DNA of 64,000 nt, taken from contig NZ_CAJQUM010000001.1 in assembly GCF_907163265.1 (NCBI RefSeq), forward strand, positions 2,604,001 to 2,668,000. The letters run 5' to 3'. How positions within the stretch are numbered: position 1 is the stretch's first letter; the number at the start of each line of letters is the position of its first letter. This document shows, piece by piece, positions 54,845-63,179 of the stretch. The position numbers and the translations under genes are program-made. Origin of the DNA: Georgfuchsia toluolica (lineage in GTDB: Bacteria; Pseudomonadota; Gammaproteobacteria; Burkholderiales; Rhodocyclaceae). Below the pieces are notes generated by a model. The model saw nothing but the letters and a program-made list of their open reading frames with translations. It was not told the origin of the DNA and ran no database searches.

Positions 54845-55960
54845 ATGGCAATGTCAGCAAAAAATGAAGAATTCATCCCCAAGTGGCTGGCTTGGGAAAC
54901 GACCCAGCGCTGCAATCTCAAATGCGTGCACTGTCGCTGCTCCTCGGACATGCTGTCGTCCGAGGGAGATTTCTCGACGCAGGAAGCCTTCCAGCTCATC
55001 GACGACATCTGCGAAGTCAGCAAACCGGTCATGGTGCTCTCCGGCGGAGAACCCCTGATCCGCAAGGACATCTTCGAGATCGCCCGCTACGGCACTTCCA
55101 AGGGGCTGCGCATGTGCATGGCCACCAACGGCACCCTCATCACGGACGAGGTCTGCCGCAAGATGATCGAGGCCGACATCAAGATGGTCTCGCTGTCGCT
55201 TGACGGCTCCTGCGCAGCGATACACGACGACTTTCGCGCCTCCCCGGGCGCCTTCGCTGGTGTCGTGCGCGGCGCCGAGACCTTGAAGCGCTACGGTATC
55301 AAGTTCCTGATCAACTCCTCCTTCACCAAGCGCAACCAGCACGACATCGGCGCCACCTTCAAGACCGCCAAGTCCCTGGGCGCGACCGCCTGGTACATGT
55401 TCATGATCGTCCCCACCGGCCGCGGTGAGGACATCATGAGCGAGCTCATCACCAAGGAAGATTACGAGGAAATTCTCTCCTGGCATTACCAGCAGGAGAA
55501 GATCGAGAACGAGATCCTGATGCGTCCGACCTGCGCACCGCATTACTACCGCATCGTGCCGCAGATAGCCAAGGCCGAAGGCGAGAAGTTCAAGCGCCGC
55601 TCGCTGACCTTTTCCACCGGTGGCGGCAAGGGTTGCATCGCCGCGCAGACCATCTGTCTCATCGACTGCTTCGGCAACCTCAAGCCCTGCTCCTATTTCC
55701 ACTCTTCGGTGGGCAACGTCAAGCAGGTCAAGTTCAAGGATCTCTGGTTCAACTCGAAAGTCTTCAACGAGCTGCGCGATTTCAAGAAATACACCGGCAA
55801 GTGCGGCGAGTGCGAGTACATCAACGTCTGCGGCGGTTGCCGCGCTCGTGCCGACGCGGTGTATGGCGACTACCTGGCCGAGGAACCATTCTGCAACTAT
55901 ATCCCGGTCAAGACCCGCAAGCGCATGGAAAAGGAAGCGGCGATAAATTTCGTCAAGTGA
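54845..55960 (+). CDS. Radical SAM/SPASM protein, AhbD (alternative haem synthase)-like
   Basis: 371 residues. The radical SAM cluster motif CNLKCVHC is near residue 20, followed by [20 protein letters not shown] and ISLSLDG-type strands. A SPASM region follows with [26 protein letters not shown] and [20 protein letters not shown] to [14 protein letters not shown] at the start and [11 protein letters not shown] in the middle match AhbD, which decarboxylates Fe-coproporphyrin to haem in the sirohaem-based pathway, more than NirJ or PqqE. No other ahb, nir or pqq gene lies nearby, so the substrate is open. Lys and Ile codons are almost all AAG and ATC, suggesting high expression. Confidence 0.8.
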   Translation: MAMSAKNEEFIPKWLAWETTQRCNLKCVHCRCSSDMLSSEGDFSTQEAFQLIDDICEVSKPVMVLSGGEPLIRKDIFEIARYGTSKGLRMCMATNGTLITDEVCRKMIEADIKMVSLSLDGSCAAIHDDFRASPGAFAGVVRGAETLKRYGIKFLINSSFTKRNQHDIGATFKTAKSLGATAWYMFMIVPTGRGEDIMSELITKEDYEEILSWHYQQEKIENEILMRPTCAPHYYRIVPQIAKAEGEKFKRRSLTFSTGGGKGCIAAQTICLIDCFGNLKPCSYFHSSVGNVKQVKFKDLWFNSKVFNELRDFKKYTGKCGECEYINVCGGCRARADAVYGDYLAEEPFCNYIPVKTRKRMEKEAAINFVK

Positions 55961-56036
55961 AGGAAGGCAGGCATTGCCAAAGTCATCCATTATGGTTGCC
56001 ATGAAGGAAGCGACTGAGGCAGTGACCGACAAGTTG

Positions 56037-56083
56037 GTCATCCACGGGGATTCCCGTTGGCCATCCCACAGGGATTCTCTTCA
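56037..56083 (+). repeat. Two-unit array of the 24-bp repeat
   Basis: Unit 1 GTCATCCACGGGGATTCC(CGTTG) at 56037-56059 is directly followed by unit 2 GCCATCCCACAGGGATTC(TCTTCA) at 56060-56083. It matches the unit at 2390 and the inverted pair at 57391-57442. Confidence 0.55.
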
Positions 56084-56126
56084 GTCACAGCGAGGACTGA
56101 AAGGCCGTAGCGGTTCGGCTTGCCAC

Positions 56127-56522
56127 ATGGCCAAGTCCCCTTCAGGTTTATCGTGCCATTGGGGAGCCCTGTTGCTGTTGCATGATGAAAGTCTTGCCGA
56201 ACACGGCGGGACGGCTGGTCTGCGCGATGAGAGATTGCTCAATTCGGTCTTGGCGCGCCCACTCAATCTGGCGGCTTGCGGAGAACCTGATTTTGCCGAT
56301 CTTGCCGCTGCCTATGGTTCGGGACTGGCACAGAATCATGCCTTCGTCGATGGCAGGAAACGTGTCGCCTTCCTCGCGGTCGGCCTGTTTTTACGTGTCA
56401 ATGGCTATCGCCTGAATGCTTCACAGGCGGAGGCGACACTGACCATGTTGTCGCTCGCCGCCGGCGAACTCGAAGAAGCGACTTTCGCTGCCTGGATTCG
56501 CGCACGCGGCGAAAAGCGCTGA
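56127..56522 (+). CDS. Doc-like (Fic/DOC) toxin, orphan, altered active-site motif
   Basis: 131 residues of the death-on-curing family: [40 protein letters not shown], then the catalytic motif [16 protein letters not shown]. The family motif is HxFxDGNKR; here Asn is replaced by Arg. Doc phosphorylates EF-Tu in type II toxin-antitoxin systems. No antitoxin gene is visible in the 166 bp upstream, which instead holds the 24-bp repeat. The start (ATG 56127) is uncertain because the first ten residues do not resemble the family, so the N-terminus may be damaged. Confidence 0.75.
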   Translation: MAKSPSGLSCHWGALLLLHDESLAEHGGTAGLRDERLLNSVLARPLNLAACGEPDFADLAAAYGSGLAQNHAFVDGRKRVAFLAVGLFLRVNGYRLNASQAEATLTMLSLAAGELEEATFAAWIRARGEKR

Positions 56523-56535
56523 TATTCTGTCGGCC

Positions 56536-57393
56536 ATGCAACTCCTCCTCATCACAGGACTTTCCGGCTCGGGCAAAAGCGTCGCCCTGCATGTGCTCGA
56601 AGACGCCGGTTATTACTGCGTCGACAACTTGCCGGCCACCCTGCTGCCACAATTGGTAATGCAGCTCAAAGCGGAAGGTCATGATCGCGCCGCTGTCGCG
56701 ATGGACATGCGTGGCGGCGCCAGCCTCGCGGCCCTGCCAAAGCTGCTGCGCGATATCGAAGCGGAGGGCTCGGTGACGCCGCGCCTGATTTTTCTCGATG
56801 CCAGCGATCAGGTATTGATCCAGCGCTACTCGGAAACGCGGCGCCGGCACCCGCTCGCCGACGAGGACACCACGCTGGCCGAAGCCATCGCCTGCGAACG
56901 TCAGGCTGTCGAAGTGCTGGCCGGGCTTGGCCATCGCATCGATACCAGCTACTTGCGGCCCAATGCCTTACGCACTTTCATCAAGGAATTCGCCGCTATC
57001 GAATCCGGCAGCGGCTTCACGCTGCTGTTCGAATCCTTCGGCTTCAAGCATGGCTTGCCGCTCGACGCGGATATCGTGTTCGATGTCCGCTGCCTGCCTA
57101 ATCCGCACTATGACCCGCAACTGCGCCCGCTTACCGGACACGACCCCATGGTTGCCGCCTTCCTGCACGGACAGCCGGAAGTGATGAAAATGGCGGAAGA
57201 TATGCGTCGCTTCATCGCCGACTGGCTGCCGGCCTATTTGCGCGATAACCGCGCCTATCTCACCGTGGCCATCGGTTGCACCGGTGGCCAGCATCGCTCG
57301 GTGTTCCTCGCCGAGTGGCTGGCCAAACATTTCACCGCGAATTTCGCCAATTCTGCGCGAGTTCTGGTACGGCACCGCGCGCTGGCGCAATGA
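56536..57393 (+). CDS. rapZ: RNase adapter protein RapZ (nucleotide-binding)
   Basis: 285 residues. Walker A GLSGSGKS (residues 8-15) and the C-terminal domain with [19 protein letters not shown] are diagnostic. RapZ controls glucosamine-6-phosphate synthase levels by guiding RNase E to a small RNA in E. coli. It binds nucleotides. In betaproteobacteria it is usually linked to hprK and PTS genes, which are not next to it here. It starts 13 bp after the doc-like gene. Confidence 0.95.
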   Translation: MQLLLITGLSGSGKSVALHVLEDAGYYCVDNLPATLLPQLVMQLKAEGHDRAAVAMDMRGGASLAALPKLLRDIEAEGSVTPRLIFLDASDQVLIQRYSETRRRHPLADEDTTLAEAIACERQAVEVLAGLGHRIDTSYLRPNALRTFIKEFAAIESGSGFTLLFESFGFKHGLPLDADIVFDVRCLPNPHYDPQLRPLTGHDPMVAAFLHGQPEVMKMAEDMRRFIADWLPAYLRDNRAYLTVAIGCTGGQHRSVFLAEWLAKHFTANFANSARVLVRHRALAQ

Positions 57394-57442
57394 CTACAGG
57401 GAATCCCCGCGGGATGACTGAAAGAAATTCCAGTGGGATAAC
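57391..57442 (-). repeat. Two-unit array of the 24-bp repeat, inverted
   Basis: On the reverse strand, TTATCCCACTGGAATTTC is followed by GTCATCCCGCGGGGATTC(CCTGTA). It overlaps the rapZ stop codon by three bases. It mirrors the array at 56037-56083, so doc and rapZ lie between inverted copies. Confidence 0.5.
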
Positions 57443-57522
57443 CGAAGGGAAGCCTATGGCGAAGACACGCAAGTCTCCTGAGACGAATTTACCCAAGCGT
57501 ACTGGGGTGACGCGGAGCAACA

Positions 57523-58125
57523 ATGGCAATCGTGAATGACGTGCCGCTGTTTCCATTGGAAACCGTGCTGTTCCCCGGCGGCAGGCTGCCACTGAAAATT
57601 TTTGAGCAGCGCTACATGGACATGGTGAAAGCCTGCCTCAAGAATGATGCGCCCTTCGGTGTCTGCCTGATAGCAAGCGGCCGCGAAACTGGCGCGCCGG
57701 CGTTGCCGCATGGGATTGGCACCCTGGCGCGGATAGCGCGTTGGGATATGCCCCAGACCGGGATACTGCAGGTGCGCTGTCACGGCGAACAACGCTTTCA
57801 TATTGTGTCGCGCCGCATTGAAGCCTCGGGTCTGCAGCGTGCCGACATTGAGGTATTTGAAGACGCGGGGCCGGCGCCACTTGATGCGCGGCACGAATTT
57901 CTTGCCAGCCTGCTTTCGCGCATTATCGACAACATCGCGGATACGATGCTGTTCCAGACTCTTCGCCTCGACGATTCAGTGTGGGTCGGCTACCGGCTCT
58001 GCGAGTTGTTGCCCATCGGCCTGCCGGACAAGCAGAAGTTGCTCGAACTGGACGATCACGTTGTGCGGCTTGATGCCGTACACCAGCTTTTGCTCGACAA
58101 GGGTCTGCTCAACCCGTCACGATAG
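57523..58125 (+). CDS. Lon-substrate-binding-domain (Lon-N) protein
   Basis: 200 residues consisting of the N-terminal substrate-binding domain of Lon without ATPase or protease: DVPLFPLETVLFPGGRLPLK, IFEQRYMDMVKACLKNDAPF and GVCLIASGRETGAPALP. Such stand-alone proteins are conserved and uncharacterised. CGGAGCAACA precedes the ATG. It overlaps the end of mutY on the other strand by nine bases. Confidence 0.9.
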   Translation: MAIVNDVPLFPLETVLFPGGRLPLKIFEQRYMDMVKACLKNDAPFGVCLIASGRETGAPALPHGIGTLARIARWDMPQTGILQVRCHGEQRFHIVSRRIEASGLQRADIEVFEDAGPAPLDARHEFLASLLSRIIDNIADTMLFQTLRLDDSVWVGYRLCELLPIGLPDKQKLLELDDHVVRLDAVHQLLLDKGLLNPSR

Positions 58126-59196
58126 ATCTTTGCTCAAGATGGCGCGGATCGGTGCCGGCAGCGGCGCTTCGGCGAGTTCGTCGAGGCCGATCCAGCGCTG
58201 CGCATTTTCCATGGCGCGAAGTTCACCTTCAACTTCGGCGCGCAAGGTCGAGATGCGTAGACGGAAATGCGTGAAAGTGTGCGTCAGCACAGGTAGTTCC
58301 AGCCATTTGCCGGGACGGCAACCGAACCTTGATTTCGCATAGTCACCCGCATCCGCATCCGGCGGCAATTCAGGCAGTGACAGCAGGCCGCCCCAGATGC
58401 CGCTCGAGGGGCGCAACTCGAGCAGCACGCTGCTGTCATTAACCAGCATCAGCAAGGTCACGTCGCGTTCGGGAATTGCACGTTTGGGTTTTTTCGCGGG
58501 CAGTTCGGCAACCCGGTTCCGCTGCCGCGCCACGCAAGTCACGTCGACCGGACATTTGTCGCACAGCGGCTTGCTGCGCGTGCAGATCAGCGAACCGAGG
58601 TCCATCTGCGCCTGATTGTAGATGCCGGCATTTTTCTTCGGCAGCAGCGCTTCGGCCAGCGCCCACAATTTTTTTTCCACCGCCGTCTGACCGGGGAAAC
58701 CTTCGATGCCGAACTGCCGTGTCAATACACGTTTGACATTGCCGTCGAGAATCGGTTTTCGTGCGCCGAAGCAGAAGGCCGCAATCGAGTTTGCCGTCGA
58801 ACGACCGATGCCGGGAAGTTGCGCAATCGTTTCGGCGTCGTGCGGAAACATCCCGCCATGCTGATGCATGATCGCTTGTGCGCAGGCGTGCAGGTTGCGC
58901 GCCCGCGCGTAGTAGCCAAGGCCGCTCCACAAGCCCATCACGGCTTCGACCGGCGCCGCCGCCAGCGCTTTGAGCGTCGGAAAACGCGCAAGGAATTTTT
59001 CGTAATACGGAATGACGGTCGCCACCTGCGTCTGCTGCAGCATGATCTCGGAAAGCCAGACGCGATAGGGGTCTTGCGTGTTCTGCCAGGGCAGGTCGTG
59101 GCGGCCATGATCGCGGTGCCAAATGATCAACCGACGGGAAAATCCAGAATCTTTCGCCACAGGGGGCGCGGAGGACACAGAGGAATGCTTTGCCAT
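58117..59196 (-). CDS. mutY: A/G-specific adenine DNA glycosylase MutY
   Basis: 359 residues. Catalytic Glu in LSEIMLQQTQVATV, HhH motif LPGIGRSTANSIAAF, catalytic Asp in ILDGNVKRVL, and the 4Fe-4S loop CTRSKPLCDKCPVDVTC (C-x6-C-x2-C-x5-C) are all present. The C-terminal Nudix-like 8-oxoG recognition domain is intact (residues 235-350). It removes adenine opposite 8-oxoguanine. The upstream spacer holds a short GC-rich inverted region around the start. Confidence 0.96.
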   Translation of the reverse strand: MAKHSSVSSAPPVAKDSGFSRRLIIWHRDHGRHDLPWQNTQDPYRVWLSEIMLQQTQVATVIPYYEKFLARFPTLKALAAAPVEAVMGLWSGLGYYARARNLHACAQAIMHQHGGMFPHDAETIAQLPGIGRSTANSIAAFCFGARKPILDGNVKRVLTRQFGIEGFPGQTAVEKKLWALAEALLPKKNAGIYNQAQMDLGSLICTRSKPLCDKCPVDVTCVARQRNRVAELPAKKPKRAIPERDVTLLMLVNDSSVLLELRPSSGIWGGLLSLPELPPDADAGDYAKSRFGCRPGKWLELPVLTHTFTHFRLRISTLRAEVEGELRAMENAQRWIGLDELAEAPLPAPIRAILSKDLS

Positions 59197-59237
59197 AATG
59201 GTTTCTCTCTGCGTCCTTCGCGTCCTCTGTGGTGGAC

Positions 59238-59819
59238 TTATGCTTTGACAGGTTTGACAAGCGTTGCCGCCTGCCTTGCCCTAACCCGTGCTTCGTCGGT
59301 GTTGTCAGCATTCGCTACCGCGACACCCATACGCCGCTTGAGAAAACTTTCCGGCTTGCCGAACAGGCGCAGGTCGGATTCCGGCACGGCGAGCGCCTTT
59401 TCGATGCCTTCGAAGGCGATGCCCTTCGCTGCGAGTCCACCGTAGATCACGGCTGAAACGCAGGGGCGGCGCAACGCCACGTCGACCGGCAGGCCGAGGA
59501 TCGCGCGCGCATGCAACTCGAATTCAGACAGGCGCTGCGAACAGAGCGTGACCAGCCCGGTGTCGTGCGGTCGCGGGCTGACTTCGGAGAACCAGACCTG
59601 GTCGCCCTTGACGAACAATTCGACACCGAAGATGCCGCGCCCGCCGAGGCTGGAAGTAATCGCTTGAGCAATTTCGCGCAAACGCTCCAGCGCCGTTGGC
59701 GACATCGCCATCGGTTGCCATGACTCGACATAGTCGCCCGCTACCTGCATATGGCCGATGGGCTCGCAGAAGAAGGGGGTGGCGGAAGGCGAGAGAGGGG
59801 TACCGATGCGCAAGGAGAT
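59238..59819 (-). pseudogene. purT: purT pseudogene with internal deletion and lost start codon
   Basis: The frame begins with the PurT N-terminus (S)[12 protein letters not shown] and then jumps directly to [20 protein letters not shown] and [41 protein letters not shown] and the normal PurT end. About 240 residues of the ATP-grasp enzyme (the N-terminal and central domains) are missing, in frame, near base 59777. The codon where ATG is expected is ATC (59819-59817), preceded by TGA; only TTG at 59813 remains. PurT makes formyl-GAR from formate in purine synthesis. PurN would have to replace it. Confidence 0.85.
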
Positions 59820-59888
59820 TCAGTCGAAATTGGTTGGCGGGCGACAAATTATGCATGAGGAGCAATTTAGGGCTACGATGAGTCCACC

Positions 59889-60410
59889 ATGAGCGATTCC
59901 CTTCTTCCCTCCGCTCCCAGTCTTGACGAACCGCTGGAAATTCTCGAAGCCTGCCATGGCCGTATCGAGAGCCAGTTGCAAACCCTGGCGCGGCTGCTCG
60001 ATCATCTGCCGCAACATGGCGCCGACACTCAGGCCCGCCAGGCGGCAACTGCGGTGCTGCGCTACTTCAATACTGCGGGCAACAACCATCACGCCGACGA
60101 AGAAGAAAACCTGTTTCCGCTGCTGCGCCTGCGCGCTGGCGACCAGCCGCGCACGGAAGCATTGATCGCCGAGCTGTTGCACGATCACGAACAAATGACA
60201 GTTGCGCGCACCATCGTGCTTGCTCAACTGGAACGCGTCACAGGCGGCGATGCCGCGGCGTTGTTGCGCGCCGATGTTGAATCCATGAGTGCGATTTATC
60301 GCGCCCATATCGCACACGAAAACACTGAATTACTGCCGCTCGCTGCCCGTGTGCTGACGCCGGATGATCAGCAGAACCTGAGTCGCGCGATGACCGCGCG
60401 GCGCGAATAA
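59889..60410 (+). CDS. Hemerythrin-domain protein
   Basis: 173 residues with the di-iron helical bundle residues: LEACHGRIE, NNHHADEEENLFPLL, LLHDHEQM and YRAHIAHENTELLPLA. Bacterial hemerythrin-like proteins bind oxygen or nitric oxide and may sense or buffer them; this fits an organism that shifts between oxic and anoxic growth. Monocistronic, divergent from the purT relic. Confidence 0.9.
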   Translation: MSDSLLPSAPSLDEPLEILEACHGRIESQLQTLARLLDHLPQHGADTQARQAATAVLRYFNTAGNNHHADEEENLFPLLRLRAGDQPRTEALIAELLHDHEQMTVARTIVLAQLERVTGGDAAALLRADVESMSAIYRAHIAHENTELLPLAARVLTPDDQQNLSRAMTARRE

Positions 60411-60415
60411 AATAC

Positions 60416-61024
60416 TCACTTGAGCAAGCCCTCTGCCTTGAGTGCGGCCCGAACTGCTGGCCGTGCAGCGACCCGATCGCGAAAGCGCGACAGCGCCGGC
60501 CATTGCGCCAGATCGATGCCGACATAAGACGACCAGCCGCTGGTCACAAACAGATAGGCGTCGGCAACGCTGAAGCAGCCGCCCATCAAGTAGTCGTTGC
60601 GGGTTAGATGCTTGTCCACATAGGCGAGACGTTTTTCCAACTGGGCTTTGGCGACAAGCTTGTAGTCGCCAGGTGTGGCGGGATTGAACAAGGCGCCGAA
60701 GCCCTTGTGGATTTCAGTGCCAATGAAGTTGAGCCACGATTGCAGCGTGTAGCGCTCGCGCGTGCCATTCGCCGGCGCCAGTTTGGCGGCGGGGGCCTGG
60801 TCGGCGATGTACTGCAAAATCGCCGGCACCTCGGTAAGTCCGTCGCCCGCTGCGATTTCGAGCGCAGGCACATAACCATTCGGATTGATAGTGAGATAGT
60901 CCTTGCCGGTTTCGGTTTTCTTGGTCTTGAGATCGACTTTTTCGAGATCGAACTTCAGTCCCGATTCACGTAACACGATATGCGGCGACTGCGAACAGGC
61001 GCCTGGAGCGTAATATAGTTTCAT
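60416..61024 (-). CDS. gstA: Glutathione S-transferase, beta class
   Basis: 202 residues. The N-terminal thioredoxin fold MKLYYAPGACSQSPHIVLRE contains the beta-class Cys at position 10; NPNGYVPALEI supplies the cis-Pro loop. The C-terminal helical domain is complete (SVADAYLFVTSGW). It conjugates glutathione to electrophiles in the cytosol. Convergent with the hemerythrin gene (5-bp gap). Confidence 0.94.
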   Translation of the reverse strand: MKLYYAPGACSQSPHIVLRESGLKFDLEKVDLKTKKTETGKDYLTINPNGYVPALEIAAGDGLTEVPAILQYIADQAPAAKLAPANGTRERYTLQSWLNFIGTEIHKGFGALFNPATPGDYKLVAKAQLEKRLAYVDKHLTRNDYLMGGCFSVADAYLFVTSGWSSYVGIDLAQWPALSRFRDRVAARPAVRAALKAEGLLK

Positions 61025-61392
61025 GATCGTTTCCTTGGTGCAGGATTGGGGGAAACAAAGAGTACCGCGATAGCGCTCGCAATTGAAAGCTGACGCGACA
61101 GGAATATAGAATGCGATTTAAGGTTCCGGCCGGTGGCTTGAAAGGTACATCACCATCTTTCCAAAATCGCCGAATTGTCGGCTTGCTCAGGACAATCCGG
61201 CCCTCGCTGCCAGCGGCAGCGCGAAACCAGTGCAATTGTCGGTGTCGCGCGGAGCAAATGTCAATGCGTGCGACTCAAAAAACGCTGCGAGGTGCAGTTA
61301 CTTGAAACAAAACGCCGTTGTGACGGAAAATGAGCAAAGCACGTTCAAGGCGACGCTTTGCCGAGGGGCATCCGGTTTCCGTGATTTATTAG

Positions 61393-61629
61393 TTAAATGT
61401 TGCCTGTCGACGTGGCGACAATCTGAACCGCCGTGGGGAAAGTAAATATCGCCGTAGCGATTCCCATGCAGTTTCCGTAAAAAGTCGAGCGCTGACGAGA
61501 GACTCTCTTCAAATTAACGGCTTCGATAGTGTAGTAGCGGACACAAACGGACAACGCCGACACCATGACAGCGATTACCAAGAGCGGCCTGGGAGCTACC
61601 AGATGCAGCACGATATTAATAAGTTCCAA
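61393..61629 (-). CDS. Small two-helix membrane protein (possible)
   Basis: 78 residues starting at a TTG (61629) preceded by GGGAGGGG nine bases upstream. Two hydrophobic stretches (LVIAVMVSALSVCV and ATAIFTFPTAVQIVA) flank a basic loop. Unrecognised family. The sequence style and good ribosome site favour a real gene, but the rare start codon and lack of homologues known to me keep the call weak. The surrounding 61025-61392 and 61630-61803 spacers hold nothing else that I can support. Confidence 0.4.
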   Translation of the reverse strand: MELINIVLHLVAPRPLLVIAVMVSALSVCVRYYTIEAVNLKRVSRQRSTFYGNCMGIATAIFTFPTAVQIVATSTGNI

Positions 61630-61879
61630 TTGCCAATCCCCTCCCTGGAAAACTGCTTACTATATAAAGCGTACTCCATTGTGCCAAAAAGGCAAATGCC
61701 CTCCGTGACAATAGTCACCGGTAATCCCCCTCGTAATTAAGTACCTTTTCCGAAACGAACACTCGGCATTAGAGGCGGCAAGAATATTGCGATCCTCAGA
61801 AATGAGAGCCGGCCCCGGGAATTCGGACAGGGAGATAAGTGATAGCTTTGCTCAACCCAAGGCCCGGAAGGGCCATGAA

Positions 61880-62194
61880 ATGGAGCAAGCACATGGCAAG
61901 AAGGAAACGGCGGATCACTCTGCCACATTTAAGGCACAAGCGGCGATAGCGGCATTGAAGGGCGACAAGACGTTGGCGGAATTGGCGCAGCAATTCGATG
62001 TCCATCCCAATCAGATCACGGACTGGAAGAGCCAACTGCTGGAACGCTCGGCCCAAATGTTTGGCGACAGCACGGCGCAGGCCGCGGCGCCGGACCTGAC
62101 GAAGCTGCACGCCAAAATCGGGCAACTGGCCTTGGAGAATGATTTTTTAGAAAGCGCGCTCACCAAGGCGAGCCTGCTGAGCGCAAAGCGATGA
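61880..62194 (+). CDS. IS3-family transposase OrfA
   Basis: 104 residues with a helix-turn-helix DNA-binding region (FKAQAAIAALKGDKTLAELA, QFDVHPNQITDWKSQLLER) and a leucine-zipper-like tail (LHAKIGQLALENDFLESALT). The slippery heptamer T TTT TTA lies at 62143-62149 in the proper frame; a -1 shift there opens directly into orfB without a stop, giving an OrfAB fusion transposase. It also overlaps orfB by four bases (ATGA). Confidence 0.9.
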   Translation: MEQAHGKKETADHSATFKAQAAIAALKGDKTLAELAQQFDVHPNQITDWKSQLLERSAQMFGDSTAQAAAPDLTKLHAKIGQLALENDFLESALTKASLLSAKR

Positions 62195-63042
62195 TTGACC
62201 GCCCCCACGATCTGCCGGTCACCCGGCAATGCCAGATTCTCGAACTGGCGCGTTCCACTGCCTACTACACGCCACCACCGACCTCACCGGCGGATCTGGC
62301 GCTGATGCGCCGGATCGACGAGCTGCATCTGGAATATCCGTTCGCCGGCGCACGAATGCTGCGTGACATGTTGCGCCGGGAAGGTCATCGGATCGGGCGC
62401 AAGCACGTCGGCACGCTGATGAAGAAGATGGGCATCGAAGCGCTGTACCGCAAGCCGAACTTGAGCAAGCAACATGGCGCCCGCCCCATCTATCCCTACC
62501 TGCTTAGGAATCTGACGGTCGATCGATCCAACCAAGTCTGGGCAACCGACATCACCTACATCCCGATGCGCCGGGGCTTTGTCTATCTGGTGGCGATACT
62601 CGATTGGTACAGCCGCCGCGTACTGTCCTGGCGAGTCTCCAATACCCCGACGACAGATTTCTGCCTGGACGCCGTACGGGAAGCCATTGCGCGCCACGGC
62701 AAGCCGGAGATATTCAACACCGACCAGGGCAGCCAACGAAGTCCCCCGAAGCGGGGATTCACCAGTAACGAATTCACCGGGCTGCTCAAGGGACAGGGCA
62801 TTCAGATCAGCATGGATGGCAAGGGCTGCTGGCGTGACAACGTCTTCGTCGAACGGCTGTGGAAGAACGTCAAGTACGAAGAGGTCTACCTCAAGGCTTA
62901 TGACTCGGTATCGATCGCCAAGACCAGCCTGGGCGCCTATCTGAACTTCTACAACAGCCGCCGACCGCATCAGTCGCTTGATGGCAAGACACCGGATGCG
63001 ATTTACTTCGCCGGTCTGCCGCAGGAAAGCATCGCAGCATGA
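62191..63042 (+). CDS. IS3-family transposase OrfB (DDE integrase domain)
   Basis: 283 residues with the integrase core: first Asp in VWATDITYIPM, second Asp in IFNTDQGSQ, and Glu in FVERLWKNVKYEEVYLKAY. Between TDQGSQ and FTSNEF, seven extra residues (RSPPKRG) are present that do not belong to the family. They come from a 21-bp in-frame insertion at 62737-62757 and lie next to the active site. The HTH_21-like N-terminal region is normal. Confidence 0.9.
   Translation: MIDRPHDLPVTRQCQILELARSTAYYTPPPTSPADLALMRRIDELHLEYPFAGARMLRDMLRREGHRIGRKHVGTLMKKMGIEALYRKPNLSKQHGARPIYPYLLRNLTVDRSNQVWATDITYIPMRRGFVYLVAILDWYSRRVLSWRVSNTPTTDFCLDAVREAIARHGKPEIFNTDQGSQRSPPKRGFTSNEFTGLLKGQGIQISMDGKGCWRDNVFVERLWKNVKYEEVYLKAYDSVSIAKTSLGAYLNFYNSRRPHQSLDGKTPDAIYFAGLPQESIAA
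62737..62757 (+). repeat. 21-bp palindromic insertion inside transposase
   Basis: Inserted between the conserved CAA (Gln) and TTC (Phe) codons. Its centre CCCC-GAAGC-GGGG is a hairpin with a GAAG-type loop, like the REP palindrome at 2416-2435. The 21-bp length keeps the frame open. Confidence 0.7.
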
Positions 63043-63179
63043 TGACCGCGTTATCCACCGCGCATCCCGCCTACGGTCTAGAAGGACCTTCGGCGGGCCG
63101 CACCGTGGATATCGCTACACCGCAAGGCTCCACTTATATCTCCGTGGAAATCCTGTCCAATCAAACGGGGCCGGCTCTC

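Larger units (their letters stand above)
61804..63179 (+). mobile_element. IS3-family insertion sequence
   Basis: About 1.38 kb, bounded by inverted repeats: left GAGAGCCGGCCCCGGGAATT(CGGACAGG) at 61804-61831 and right, on the complement, GAGAGCCGGCCCCGTTTGAT(TGGACAGG) ending at 63179. It contains orfA and orfB in the IS3 arrangement with a -1 frameshift site. No clear target-site duplication is seen. The transposase has an internal insertion, so the copy may be dead. Confidence 0.85.

Noticed and set aside
54854-56041. Reverse open frame of 395 codons opposite the radical SAM gene
   Set aside because: Antisense shadow caused by strong codon bias; the forward protein has all cluster cysteines.
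61330-61400. attC-like string (CGTTCAAGGCGACGC ... GTTAAAT)
   Set aside because: Lacks an RYYYAAC box on the left and the arms do not pair well; not a convincing attC.
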